Made by a program: the position numbers and the translations under genes
Notes under the pieces: model-generated
Databases searched by the model: none
Seen by the model: only the letters and a program-made list of their open reading frames with translations
What the model was told of the DNA's origin: nothing
In this document: positions 33,601 to 41,416 of the stretch, piece by piece
Position numbering within the stretch: position 1 is the stretch's first letter
How the letters are laid out: the number at the start of each line of letters is the position of its first letter
Virus record (IMG/VR): IMGVR_UViG_3300045995_000846
Location: 1 to 42,579 of that record
From: a virus
Strand: one strand, 5' to 3'
Length of the DNA stretch: 42,579 nucleotides

Positions 33601-34264
33601 CAATAGCGACTAATTCATCGATCCCATCAATTCCGAACTCAGTGACTAGGGTTGACCAAGCGCTGGGTCCCATACCTTTTATTCCGGTAATACCATCTGA
33701 AGTATCACCAACAATTGACTTAAACAAAGTCACATGTCGAGGTAAGATCGTCAGGTCACCTTTTCTATACGCTGTTTGAGGTTCGTTTTTCAGAAACACA
33801 GTCGTTGTTGGGCTGATCATCGCTGTTAAATCACCATCTACACTAAAGATCAATTTACGCCCTGGTAGCTTGTCGTTTAAATAGCAGATCAGATCATCAG
33901 CCTCTGTCCCTTCTACTGACGCTTGAACGATGCCTAAGCAGTTAAGCAGTTCAATTATCGCCGACATAGATGCATCAACTGCTATTTTTACATCTGGGTC
34001 CATGGGAAGTCTTTTGGCTTTGTAATCGTCGGAAAGGGTTTTACGATAAAGATTTCCGGCATCTTCTACTGCAATAATTTTATTCAGTGGGACAAGTTTA
34101 GTGGCAGGTAGAAGATACTTCTCCATAAACTTGTCTAGCGTGTGTCCTGTGGATCTTATCTTTGGGTTTAATGATCCTGAATCCTGATCTGTACCAGAAT
34201 GGTAGGATTGAAGAATCAAACCTCGGAGATCCCACAAGACCCAAAGGTCTTTGCTTGGGGTCAT
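30668..34264 (-). CDS. DNA polymerase I-type (family A), three-domain
   Basis: 1198 residues. Residues 1-330 are a FEN-type 5' nuclease (EGTEADDL, SVDGDL, GDTSDGITGIKGMGP). Residues about 335-520 are a DEDDy 3'-5' exonuclease (ISIDWETW, IIAQNALFE, KYGADD). Residues about 560-1198 are the polymerase: motif A DFDGQELR (about 926), motif B RKDSKNVNFLSAYGG (about 991) and motif C IYDEMVF (about 1118). Motif C has Tyr where HDE is usual, and exonuclease motif II has Glu in place of Asp. Phe is kept in motif B at the ddNTP-discrimination position. It is the replicative polymerase of the phage. The start overlaps the HNH stop as ATGA. Confidence 0.95.
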   Translation of the reverse strand: MTPSKDLWVLWDLRGLILQSYHSGTDQDSGSLNPKIRSTGHTLDKFMEKYLLPATKLVPLNKIIAVEDAGNLYRKTLSDDYKAKRLPMDPDVKIAVDASMSAIIELLNCLGIVQASVEGTEADDLICYLNDKLPGRKLIFSVDGDLTAMISPTTTVFLKNEPQTAYRKGDLTILPRHVTLFKSIVGDTSDGITGIKGMGPSAWSTLVTEFGIDGIDELVAIVDSDDLGQLKTIAEQAKHPLLNKIVLNINEWRKSYLLAKLRPELVDGKQGGKFTRIKWNKRLPEQSRLDRLMKSTSAYWLAQDLKHLMPTQTLITAKDWDDDVLKEATQLFKGSRYISIDWETWAPEHAPFTKASKGTYVDMLSSKITGTGFTCGENLEHTFYFQFDHADEDNNIDKSHLVELLDCIPEGMPIIAQNALFERTVFLNEFGFDIPGLHDTKIMASHVDESLPSGLKDMTKHWMNYSQLRYDDVIAKGKTMKDYTGEHVFKYGADDPLVTAHLYDLFYIILNLEGTWEFVRDNEFTMNYVLSDGYLDGVAIDFDEVERQREEDQLTYDTNLLTIRGLLKANLDKDTIYAGAKNWMEELLVNHRAEAKYLSGLIAKASKSENFIAVLRANKIVMKWVGDSVTDEATLEQILDKLNEKLFRDSIEGEAKSGTRAPLWKQAVEAATYADYKEEPKPASFSWSLGKVNQLSEIFGLPVWPSISDLDAMNAYQKSIEHILMWEDRGDKENFVEAVFFAAEAAVKKKHTKTESYKWLKEQYVSRFEGGIEKSGSELNLNSPKQAAELLYAMLGLPIRTRAMEISNSRVEKGLEGSPQTNKDALAMAIASGDAVGWKRKVLELLTEAKSASTRIGLFYSKLPMWKHPIDGLIHPQFNSCGTETRRFSGSSPNMLQLSKRGEGVKVRQCFIPNTKYDHDVIVSIDFDGQELRIIAGLSGDKAMTSCYVGDNKKNVHSLTGAGIAGTSYEEFIAILKDEDHQLSGKFGDIRKDSKNVNFLSAYGGGAGKLARKLLCSVEIAKEYLTAKKNVYFGIEEWRAQQIAILRDKGFFKTLFGSRKHVFNKVLSSDDGMNSYYERASINFQIQGVAADYLKKVLTDMYKARTLKRHGAVMYAAIYDEMVFSVHSSQAVDFIKEVYSFMVQGIPGLPIETLANPSIGLNFADQIEILKDADDPLTDAKIMKAMNKAFGIEEQMAA

Positions 34265-34761
34265 AATGAAGCCTCTCTTGGGGTTGGTTGGAATGTGTGG
34301 TGGATTGCCTTAGCAGCTAAGTACGCTGTATAAGCCAATTCTGGTGTTTTGTGATAGCCAAGAGATATGACGACCTTCTTGATTTGTATTCTTGCAGCCC
34401 ATAGACCACTAAGTTTATGAAAGACAACACCGGTATAGCCGGACGTATTTGTCTCATACGTCTTTGTATTTTGCATATTCTCTAACTTACTTGCTTGTCG
34501 TAAATTAGAGATAGGATTGTAGTTTCTTACTCCGTTAATATGGTCAAGTTGAAACTTGGGCCATTCTCCAAAGGTGTATAGCCAAGCCAATCTATGTGCT
34601 CGGTAAAGCCGGTTATCAACTCTGATATCTACATAGCCATCGATCCTAGTATGCCCGACAATAGCTCCTGCGCTGTTACAGCCGCGTTTACTAATCGTAA
34701 TAAAGATCCCTGTTTCTGGGTCGTAGTGAAGCAGCTCTTTCAAGCGTTCTTGAGTAATCAT
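34261..34761 (-). CDS. HNH homing endonuclease with AP2-like C-terminus
   Basis: 166 residues with the HNH_3 layout: LYRAHRLAWLYTFGEWP, LDHINGVRNYNPISNLRQAS and an AP2-like tail (GYTGVVFHKLSGLWAARIQI...). Preceded by a CAGCAA hairpin ending 16 nt upstream with ribosome-binding site AGAGGCA. Its stop overlaps the polA start, so it looks inserted immediately before the polymerase gene. Similar in design to the protein at 26489 but clearly diverged. Confidence 0.9.
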   Translation of the reverse strand: MITQERLKELLHYDPETGIFITISKRGCNSAGAIVGHTRIDGYVDIRVDNRLYRAHRLAWLYTFGEWPKFQLDHINGVRNYNPISNLRQASKLENMQNTKTYETNTSGYTGVVFHKLSGLWAARIQIKKVVISLGYHKTPELAYTAYLAAKAIHHTFQPTPREASL

Positions 34762-34777
34762 TGGAAATGCCTCTAAA

Positions 34778-34809
34778 AGAAAGGCCCTGATTGCTGTCAG
34801 GGCCTTTCT
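34778..34809 (-). promoter_or_regulatory. CAGCAA-loop hairpin, terminator-like
   Basis: Perfect 13-bp stem AGAAAGGCCCTGA/TCAGGGCCTTTCT with loop CAGCAA on the leftward RNA, followed by TTT. The strongest of the family. The 3' arm ends in CTTTCT and T residues continue, so it could terminate or attenuate transcription after the 276-residue gene. It ends 16 nt before the HNH ATG. Confidence 0.9.
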
Positions 34810-34831
34810 GGTTATAACGAAGATTTATGGG

Positions 34832-35662
34832 TTACTTGACGACTTCAAATGCCCATGGGTAAAACGGATTTGCAACCTTTGTGATCTTAGTTCCCACCAA
34901 GATCTTAGAGATCACTTCACCAGGATCACCGCCACCCATCGCTGCACACTTCGCAGCATGGCCGGTAAATCTGCCTTTCGATGTGGGTGAAATTGACAAG
35001 ATGCGATACTCGCCATCGTAAGCTTCACCAGGAGAAACCATCTCTACCATCGCCTCTAGGTAAAGTTTTTCTTCAACGGTTTTGCCTTGTGCAATCCACT
35101 CACGTTTCTTGTCTTCCAACAAGATACCGTTTTGAGTGCTGATGCGATCGTAAGAGAAAGCGACGTCGCGTTTGTTGTCTACCACAGGGTTAGCCCGGTA
35201 GACCCAACGCTCTTTCGATCCACGCAAACGGCAAGTGAATTCTTTACCGTAGACCATACCTTCGAAGTCTTCAAACTGTCCTTCGGTTTTCAACGAGATG
35301 CTTGGGAATGAAGTCCAATCGAACGCCAAACCTTCAAAGCCACGGGTAGATAAAGATGCCAGTGAACTTGGAGCAGATACAGTTGCGACAGGTAAGTTTT
35401 CAACTGCTACAGCGATCGGTTGATCTGCAACCGGAACTTGTGCAACTGGAGCCTGCTCTACAGCTCTCGCTGCTTGGGCTGCTCTGACTGCAGCAATAGC
35501 TGCAAGAACTTCAGGGTCATGAATTACGGTGGAATCTTCAACAACTACCGATTCGATAACTGTCGATTCAATAACCGGCAAAGCTTCAGCAGCTTGTTCG
35601 ATTATTGCGCCAGTTGATGCTGGGATATTACTTGGGGTTACTTCTGCTTTAATAAGTGCCAT
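34832..35662 (-). CDS. Replication-block protein, unknown
   Basis: 276 residues. The first 105 are Ala/Val/Pro/Gln-rich, probably disordered (runs of IESTVIESVVVEDSTVI type). The folded part has FEDFEGMVYGKEFTCRLRGS, AFSYDRISTQNG, EWIAQGKTVEEKL, SPGEAYDGEYRIL and GHAAKCAAMGGGDPGEVISK. It lies between the helicase and the polymerase block, where a single-strand binding protein would be expected; no recognisable SSB is elsewhere in the window. I suggest that role only as a hypothesis. Ribosome-binding site AAAAAGGCA. Confidence 0.65.
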   Translation of the reverse strand: MALIKAEVTPSNIPASTGAIIEQAAEALPVIESTVIESVVVEDSTVIHDPEVLAAIAAVRAAQAARAVEQAPVAQVPVADQPIAVAVENLPVATVSAPSSLASLSTRGFEGLAFDWTSFPSISLKTEGQFEDFEGMVYGKEFTCRLRGSKERWVYRANPVVDNKRDVAFSYDRISTQNGILLEDKKREWIAQGKTVEEKLYLEAMVEMVSPGEAYDGEYRILSISPTSKGRFTGHAAKCAAMGGGDPGEVISKILVGTKITKVANPFYPWAFEVVK

Positions 35663-35694
35663 ATTCAGTGCCTTTTTAAGTTTAGGTTAGTTTA

Positions 35695-35716
35695 CCCATC
35701 GGTTGCTGCCAATGGG
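35695..35716 (-). promoter_or_regulatory. CAGCAA-loop hairpin between helicase and next gene
   Basis: Leftward RNA CCCAUUGG-CAGCAA-CCGAUGGG, 8-bp stem with one U-G pair. Ends 32 nt before the ATG at 35662, the only copy besides the dut one not placed at 16-18 nt. Confidence 0.8.
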
Positions 35717-35725
35717 ATGCTCAGT

Positions 35726-37309
35726 TTATGCTGCTTCCAGGTATGAGTCAACCTCTTTCGAGTCGTCTACCGCTTCCACCGCATAGGATAAGGAATCTAA
35801 GGATCCTCTTACCCCTTCATCGCCCATCAACGCCGAAAGAATGGTTCGTTTATCACGAACCGCAAGCTCTTGCTGATAGTCTTTCTTTACTAAATCGTTC
35901 CTCAATTTCACAGCAACTGTCCCGGTAGGAACAAGAATGTAAACGTTGACCGATTCAGCTTTTTGCCCGGTCCGATGTAGTCTATCAATGGATTGTTGAA
36001 ACACCCCAGGAAAGGGGCAGACTTCTGCAAAAACCACATGGGACGATACATCTTGAAAGCCATCCACTCCTACTCCCCCGGATCGGGGGTTGGCAATGAT
36101 GATCCTACAAGTCGGATCGTTGATAAACTTCATCTTCTCGGCTTCCCGTTTACTGCCTACGGTCTTGCCATAGAGAGTAGCCGGATTCAAGTGCTCGTAA
36201 CGCAGTTTCAATTTCTCAACTGATGATTGAAACCACGCATAGATCACCACTTTCTTACCCTCAAGCGTTTCCAATAAAGCGTCTAAAGTAATCAGCACTT
36301 CATTTTCTATTGCTTGATCAGTAAACTGATCGGGGTTTAGTAATAGCCTTTGCATCGATTGATACAAAGCAGACTGGGTTGTCATATCTATTACTTGTTC
36401 CCCAATTTCTATCATTCGCTCATCCACTGCCTTTTGATAAAGCTCACGGTGTGAACGGTTCAGGGTCACCGGTATTTCTGTTATCAGCCTGGGTGGCAAG
36501 TCGGATACATCTGACTTTTTTACCCTTCGGCCTTGTAAAAATAGTGCCTGATTCAATACATCGTAGTTCTGGTAAGCAACGATCTGATTGAAATAATTTT
36601 TCTCCTCCCCATCAGCTCCGGTAATCACCTTTTTCGCAAAGATACAGTGGGTACGTTCAAACATTTTCTTCGAACCATACCGATCAGGGGTTACGATCGC
36701 TATCAAGCCGTAGGCATCAACTACGTTGGTGTCAATCGGGGAGCCTGTCATCAGCACGACGCCGTTTGAGTCATTCCGATGATTACCGCCGAAGATCTTC
36801 ACACAGTTATGAAGCTGGCTGCTGGGGGACTTGACAGCAGTCGCCTCGTCGACCACCACACAGGTATACCCTTGTTCCTCTTTTAACTGCTTGTGGTAGT
36901 CGACAAACATCCGGAAGCTCATAACTAAGATGTCCGGCCACTTGCCTTCCCAGGAGTTGATCAACTTCCCTCTTTGCTTAGGTGTTCCTTGCAGAATGCC
37001 TGATGAGATGTACTTGTCATAGCCTGGGTAGGATTTACCGAGCGTACCAACAAACTGCGCTACAAGAACAGGTGGCATAACATAGACAACACGATTACCT
37101 TGACTGGCTAACCAGATCCCGTAAGCCTGAACTGGCATAGTCTTGCCGGTGCCGGGTTCGTTATATAGCCCAGCTCGGGTAAATGTAGCCATATGATTAA
37201 GGTCAGCGATCTGGTGTTCAAAGGGCGCAAACCGCATCTTAATCGTCTCAGCAAACTCAGGTACAGCCGGTAACCCTGCTGACCTGAAGTAATCCGCTAA
37301 CGTAGTCAT
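35726..37309 (-). CDS. SF2 / SNF2-type helicase
   Basis: 527 residues. Walker A NEPGTGKT (50-57), DEAT box (154-157), LMTGSPI (motif III-like), and C-terminal RSGGVGVDGFQ and QSIDRLHRTGQK (motifs V and VI), as in SNF2-like SF2 helicases. Probably a replication or recombination helicase/translocase. Its start codon directly follows the primase stop (TAAATG), so the two are translationally coupled. Confidence 0.9.
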   Translation of the reverse strand: MTTLADYFRSAGLPAVPEFAETIKMRFAPFEHQIADLNHMATFTRAGLYNEPGTGKTMPVQAYGIWLASQGNRVVYVMPPVLVAQFVGTLGKSYPGYDKYISSGILQGTPKQRGKLINSWEGKWPDILVMSFRMFVDYHKQLKEEQGYTCVVVDEATAVKSPSSQLHNCVKIFGGNHRNDSNGVVLMTGSPIDTNVVDAYGLIAIVTPDRYGSKKMFERTHCIFAKKVITGADGEEKNYFNQIVAYQNYDVLNQALFLQGRRVKKSDVSDLPPRLITEIPVTLNRSHRELYQKAVDERMIEIGEQVIDMTTQSALYQSMQRLLLNPDQFTDQAIENEVLITLDALLETLEGKKVVIYAWFQSSVEKLKLRYEHLNPATLYGKTVGSKREAEKMKFINDPTCRIIIANPRSGGVGVDGFQDVSSHVVFAEVCPFPGVFQQSIDRLHRTGQKAESVNVYILVPTGTVAVKLRNDLVKKDYQQELAVRDKRTILSALMGDEGVRGSLDSLSYAVEAVDDSKEVDSYLEAA

Positions 37310-40180
37310 TTAATCCACCAAAAAGTTCTCAACCCGAACGCTTCTTTCTTTCAGTCCAGGTATGTGGAATGAATGCCAACCGGCTGGGCTTTTAACACCC
37401 ACTGGTGGACAACTGCCCAAGGCATACGGCTGATGCTGCAGCAAGTCTTGGTACTGCTTGATCGACGACAGCTCAGGTGGACGCATCAGAACTTGCCGAC
37501 TGTACCGGACGTACTGTGGAAAGAACACCGATGACCAGATATGCAAAGTATCACCGACGACAATGTAATGCTCACCGTGGTTGAACTTCTTGCTGTACCC
37601 AGTGTCTTGGATAACCATCTCGCCAAAAGTGTCGATGACCTTGTCGATTTCCTGAGTCTCTGACGACAGTGACAACTCAATTTCATGGCTTGTTAGATAA
37701 TCCAGCAAGTTTTGTTTCAAGCCGATCACGGTTTCAATGATGTCCCTTGGTGCTTGTTTCTCTGTCAGAATATATTCAAAGTAATCCAAGCCAACCAAAG
37801 CAAAACGCCAGTTGCCACCCACTCGATCTTGAATACCCTTCGGCATGAGTTTGTGGTTCCGTTCAACACAGGCATCTACCCAGTCCACGCTCAGGTGAAT
37901 CGTAGTTTCCATGGCCGTCCTGGCCATTCTGATCAAGTGTCCTGGGTTGTCCCGAACGTGTCGGAAAGCATCCGCATTTTGTTCATTACGGTGGACCCGG
38001 TTGATCGACAATGGGATCGTCCGTTCATGAATTTCCGTTGCGCTGTTCAGTTGGGTTGCCAGCATGATGATCGGTGCCGTCGCCACTTTGTTATCAAGTT
38101 CCAGGCCGTTATCTTTCGACACTTTACCGCTTGGCATTGTGCCGCCCCGGGCCGACATCTTGACCGCTTCATAAGCTTGCACATACTTCGATCTATCAAC
38201 GATTCGATGCTCGTTCATTTCATCAAAGATACGAGGGATCGTTGTTGAGATCGCCGCTTCGCAACGGATTGCGAAAGGGGTCGCCGATGATACTACCAGC
38301 GGTTCGGTGCTGATATAGTCGGCACCAGCTAGCAAGGAGAACAGCGTTGCCGTTTCTGTCTTGCCGTGGCCAGATGACCCGTAAATCTGCAGTGCAGGTA
38401 AATGCTTGTCGGTGGTTTCACTGGTACGGATATGGGTTCTTAACCAGCAGCCCATAACCCAGCCCAGTGTCGGGCCGACGATACCCGGCGTATTAACTTT
38501 AAACAGGTTTCGCAAAGTATCGTTAACTTCTTCCTCTTTGTTTTGGTAAGGAGTGACTCCCTGTAATTTGACACTACGTGTCTCGACTGTTGATGTTGTG
38601 ATCCCTTTGAATTTAAGCGTGTCGACAAGACCGCTGGTGTTAAAAGAGTAATCCTCTTCAACCCAAACGTATTCATCGATACCCCTAACTTCATCAAGGT
38701 GCCTTTGTATTCCTATTGTTGATACATGTTCCACGGTTTTTATTACTCCTATCACTGCTGCATTTGTCAGCAACAATTTAATGTGTTGTAAGTCATCATC
38801 ATTGCCAAACCAAGCGGCATCTATGATGTGTGAGATTGCTTTTTTAAACTCTCCAGCTGATCGCCAGACACTATTTTCTAAGTAGACCGATCCCGACTTT
38901 GTTGCTTCTACCCCGGCACTTACAGTTTGCATAAGATCGCAAGTCAGACCCTTGTATGTGTTAGCTGGGTCTCCTTCCGAAATGTATCTGACTTTCGGTT
39001 CAAGATGAAAGTTAGCGAGCCGTTTGATAGGCCCACGTGCTGGTGTCTTGAAGTAGCCAAAAATATCCACCTCGACGGGTGAAGCCTCAGCCACTTCCCG
39101 TCGTTGCTCGACTTGAATCTTGCAGCCTGGGCAAGGGTTCTCAGTCAGGATGTTGGTCATAAAAGGGCAAAGAAAACCTTCCTCTCTGCCGTATGACATA
39201 GTTTCCTGTAAAGCCTTGTGCCGGCTCTCAACTGTTGGGCAGTGAGTCGACTCCCAATTATTAACGAACTCATCAGCCAATCGATTACGTTCAGCGTCAG
39301 TGATCGGCGCATTGGCCAAGTACCGAGCTAAACTCATCTTGGCTCGATTGAATTTTCCATCCCCAGCTTTGATGTTGTGGTTTTGAACGATCCAGTCGAC
39401 GCAGGTGGGGTTGTCTCCGTCGGAGAAAGCATCCATCTGAGCTGACGATATCGCGGTAAACACGATCTTGCTAAGCTCTTGCTGCTCTTCCTCAGCTTCG
39501 ATATAAAGCAAGCACAGCTCGTCTACTGACTTGGGTGGGGCATAGATGGTTTCAATTCTGGGCTTTGAGGTCAATGCTATATAAGATTCAGGGGTCATCT
39601 CCAGAATCTCATCATAAGTGACCGGTACTTTGAATCGTCCATTCGCCCTAGGCTTGTTCTCTACCCGCAGCATCTTGCCTCTGCCGGTATTGTAGGTAGC
39701 CATGTCAATACCAGCGGTTTCAGCACGTTGCTGAATCAACCTAGCCATATGCTTGTGGATCAGCGGCAGAAATTTCGTTGGCGCCGTGGCCCGGAACACT
39801 GTTGCCGGTACACAGACATGGAATCCCTTGCCGCCCGATGCAAACAATCGACAGAACTTAGGCAGTAAACCTACCGATATGAAGTAATCTAAAAGTTTCT
39901 TAACGTCGGTGATCGCTGCATTAATCGCTGCGTCATAGTCGGCCTGGGTCGGATTAGCTCCAGATGGTTTGTGATCAATATCGAACCACAAGTCACCCTG
40001 GTATCGCACATCGGAGCTATCATATGATCCGGCTGCTGTTTTGATAGGTGCTTTATCCAGCTTGTAGATGCTCATATGGAAAGCACTTTCTTGCCGGATT
40101 ACATCTTCTTGTTCTTCCTGGAATCCTTTCCAGGTCTGCACTGAGTCTTCTTTTGACTGGTAGTACATAAGCATAGTCAT
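37310..40180 (-). CDS. PrimPol primase-helicase
   Basis: 956 residues. The N-terminal AEP primase core has DLWFDIDHK (DID at 67-69, metal ligands), ASGGKGFHV (114-122) and RGKMLRVENKP. A Cys cluster CPFMTN...CPGC (about 337-353) may bind zinc. The C-terminal helicase has Walker A GSSGHGKT (about 600-607) and Walker B RIFDEMNE (about 650), followed by a sensor-like MLATQLN. A fused primase-helicase of this design initiates replication in many phages and plasmids. GGAGAG six nt upstream supports the ATG at 40180. Confidence 0.92.
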   Translation of the reverse strand: MTMLMYYQSKEDSVQTWKGFQEEQEDVIRQESAFHMSIYKLDKAPIKTAAGSYDSSDVRYQGDLWFDIDHKPSGANPTQADYDAAINAAITDVKKLLDYFISVGLLPKFCRLFASGGKGFHVCVPATVFRATAPTKFLPLIHKHMARLIQQRAETAGIDMATYNTGRGKMLRVENKPRANGRFKVPVTYDEILEMTPESYIALTSKPRIETIYAPPKSVDELCLLYIEAEEEQQELSKIVFTAISSAQMDAFSDGDNPTCVDWIVQNHNIKAGDGKFNRAKMSLARYLANAPITDAERNRLADEFVNNWESTHCPTVESRHKALQETMSYGREEGFLCPFMTNILTENPCPGCKIQVEQRREVAEASPVEVDIFGYFKTPARGPIKRLANFHLEPKVRYISEGDPANTYKGLTCDLMQTVSAGVEATKSGSVYLENSVWRSAGEFKKAISHIIDAAWFGNDDDLQHIKLLLTNAAVIGVIKTVEHVSTIGIQRHLDEVRGIDEYVWVEEDYSFNTSGLVDTLKFKGITTSTVETRSVKLQGVTPYQNKEEEVNDTLRNLFKVNTPGIVGPTLGWVMGCWLRTHIRTSETTDKHLPALQIYGSSGHGKTETATLFSLLAGADYISTEPLVVSSATPFAIRCEAAISTTIPRIFDEMNEHRIVDRSKYVQAYEAVKMSARGGTMPSGKVSKDNGLELDNKVATAPIIMLATQLNSATEIHERTIPLSINRVHRNEQNADAFRHVRDNPGHLIRMARTAMETTIHLSVDWVDACVERNHKLMPKGIQDRVGGNWRFALVGLDYFEYILTEKQAPRDIIETVIGLKQNLLDYLTSHEIELSLSSETQEIDKVIDTFGEMVIQDTGYSKKFNHGEHYIVVGDTLHIWSSVFFPQYVRYSRQVLMRPPELSSIKQYQDLLQHQPYALGSCPPVGVKSPAGWHSFHIPGLKERSVRVENFLVD

Positions 40181-40190
40181 AAAGCTCTCC

Positions 40191-40625
40191 TTAGCTTAAA
40201 TGCAGCTGTTTATAGATCTCCGGAAATCTGTTTTTGGCAAAGTCAAGGTAATGCATCCGGTAGCCGTGCCGTACTTTGACAGTGAATAAAGTGCAGAGCC
40301 CCTTATGGTTTTTGATGATTTTGACGGGCTGGGCTAAATAAATATCGGCCAGCTCATGTCTGAAGGCGTTTTCACTGACGATCCCATTACTATCGCGGAT
40401 GCACCAGTCGATTGAATTCTCTTTATGATCGATGCGATCAACATAGAAGAGACCGATCGGGTACATGTCAGGTCTTAGGTTGTCGTTTTCGTCAGTGTGG
40501 TTGGTTGCTAAAACTAAGGTATCCCCAGGAGCTAACGCCATCTGTAGCTTGTGCGTATAGATTTTATCGGGGACAGGAATTTGTACCGGGATCTTTTTGG
40601 ACCCCAAGCTTGATTGTAAAAACAT
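40191..40625 (-). CDS. Unknown protein upstream of primase
   Basis: 144 residues with compact, mixed alpha/beta composition (APGDTLVLATNH, DMYPIGLFYVDRIDHKENSI, VKVRHGYRMHYLDFAKNRF). Ends 10 nt before the primase start, so probably a replication accessory protein. Leader has a CAGCAA hairpin and ribosome-binding site GAGGCA. No family recognised. Confidence 0.7.
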   Translation of the reverse strand: MFLQSSLGSKKIPVQIPVPDKIYTHKLQMALAPGDTLVLATNHTDENDNLRPDMYPIGLFYVDRIDHKENSIDWCIRDSNGIVSENAFRHELADIYLAQPVKIIKNHKGLCTLFTVKVRHGYRMHYLDFAKNRFPEIYKQLHLS

Positions 40626-40641
40626 TTGTAATGCCTCGTAA

Positions 40642-40667
40642 GATGGGTCTGTTGCTGCAGACCCATC
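40642..40667 (-). promoter_or_regulatory. CAGCAA-loop hairpin in the 40626-40671 gap
   Basis: Perfect 10-bp stem GATGGGTCTG/CAGACCCATC with loop CAGCAA on the leftward RNA, ending 16 nt before the ATG at 40625. The leader TTACGAGGCATTACAA shares 12 of 16 bases with the leader of the HNH gene at 34761. Confidence 0.9.
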
Positions 40668-40671
40668 ATGG

Positions 40672-41127
40672 TCAGAAGAATATGTGCCGAGTGATCGGAG
40701 TGCCTATGATACTACTAAGTTGATACTCTGCGAAAGCGGCAGCATTAATTATTATCTGGAAGTCGGGCGCCCAGACATAGCCTCGCAAATAGTCCGGTAT
40801 CGTCCCTAACTCCACATAAAACTGCTTGGTGGTGGTCATTTTGGTTGCTAACCAGAGGAAGTATTCCACCGCTTCTTTATCGTCCCGTAGCACGGCTGCA
40901 ATTGATATTGCTTTGCCGGTATCAGCTAAGGTTACGTGGTGCTTGGTGAAATCGATGCCTTGCATTTTTTGGAAATGCAATGATCGAACCCAAACTTCTC
41001 GGAAATTATAGTTCTGACTAGCCTCTATATCTGCCTTGGTAATAGTGACAAGAGGGTTGATTTGTTGTTGGGTAGTGGGATCATTTTGAACCCGTTTTTT
41101 ACTAAAAATGTTGATTATTTCTGCCAT
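40672..41127 (-). CDS. Unknown protein
   Basis: 151 residues. Contains KADIEASQNYNFREVWVRSL, TLADTGKAISIAAVLRDDKE and AVEYFLWLATKMTTTKQFYV. No signal peptide or clear motif. Ribosome-binding site AGAGGA supports the start. It heads the primase sub-cluster; function unknown. Confidence 0.65.
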   Translation of the reverse strand: MAEIINIFSKKRVQNDPTTQQQINPLVTITKADIEASQNYNFREVWVRSLHFQKMQGIDFTKHHVTLADTGKAISIAAVLRDDKEAVEYFLWLATKMTTTKQFYVELGTIPDYLRGYVWAPDFQIIINAAAFAEYQLSSIIGTPITRHIFF

Positions 41128-41248
41128 ATAATTCCTCTGGTTGGTTAATATTCGCTCGTAAGAAAAGTTTCTGGTGGATTTCAGTGGCTCGCTCGAACCC
41201 AGTGTCTATGTTTATACCCAATGGCTCGCTAATGACTGATGTTTCTGG
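41128..41248. other. 121-nt intergenic gap without the CAGCAA hairpin
   Basis: The only gap of 40 nt or more in the leftward operon without a CAGCAA-loop hairpin. It holds a 9-bp direct repeat TGGCTCGCT (41185-41193 and 41222-41230). I see no promoter or ORF I can support. Confidence 0.5.
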
Positions 41249-41416
41249 TCATTCCAACTGGCTAACTGGTTTTCCTTTGGTTAATAAATAGTTATTGAAC
41301 AATGCGCAGCACTTCTCACCGCCACACCACACCACATACAAAGTGAGTGGAATGATTGAGATTATTCTGAGTGCCATCAATAACAAGTCGACGAGTAACA
41401 CTTCAACTGTAATCAT
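41249..41416 (-). CDS. Small membrane protein, unknown
   Basis: 55 residues from the ATG at 41416, which overlaps the thyX stop as ATGA; the longer start at 41443 would overlap thyX more. One strongly hydrophobic segment (about 4-34) then CGGEKCCALFNNYL. Probably a single-pass inner-membrane protein. Function unknown. Confidence 0.55.
   Translation of the reverse strand: MITVEVLLVDLLLMALRIISIIPLTLYVVWCGGEKCCALFNNYLLTKGKPVSQLE

Noticed and set aside
35861-35890. Additional TTGCTG sites in coding regions (for example 35861, 37581, 24906, 28514)
   Set aside because: No complementary arms flank them, so they are chance hexamers and not members of the hairpin family.
41231-41253. Hairpin AATGAC/GTCATT near the end of the small membrane gene
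   Set aside because: Short stem with an 11-nt loop and partly coding; not convincing as a regulatory element.
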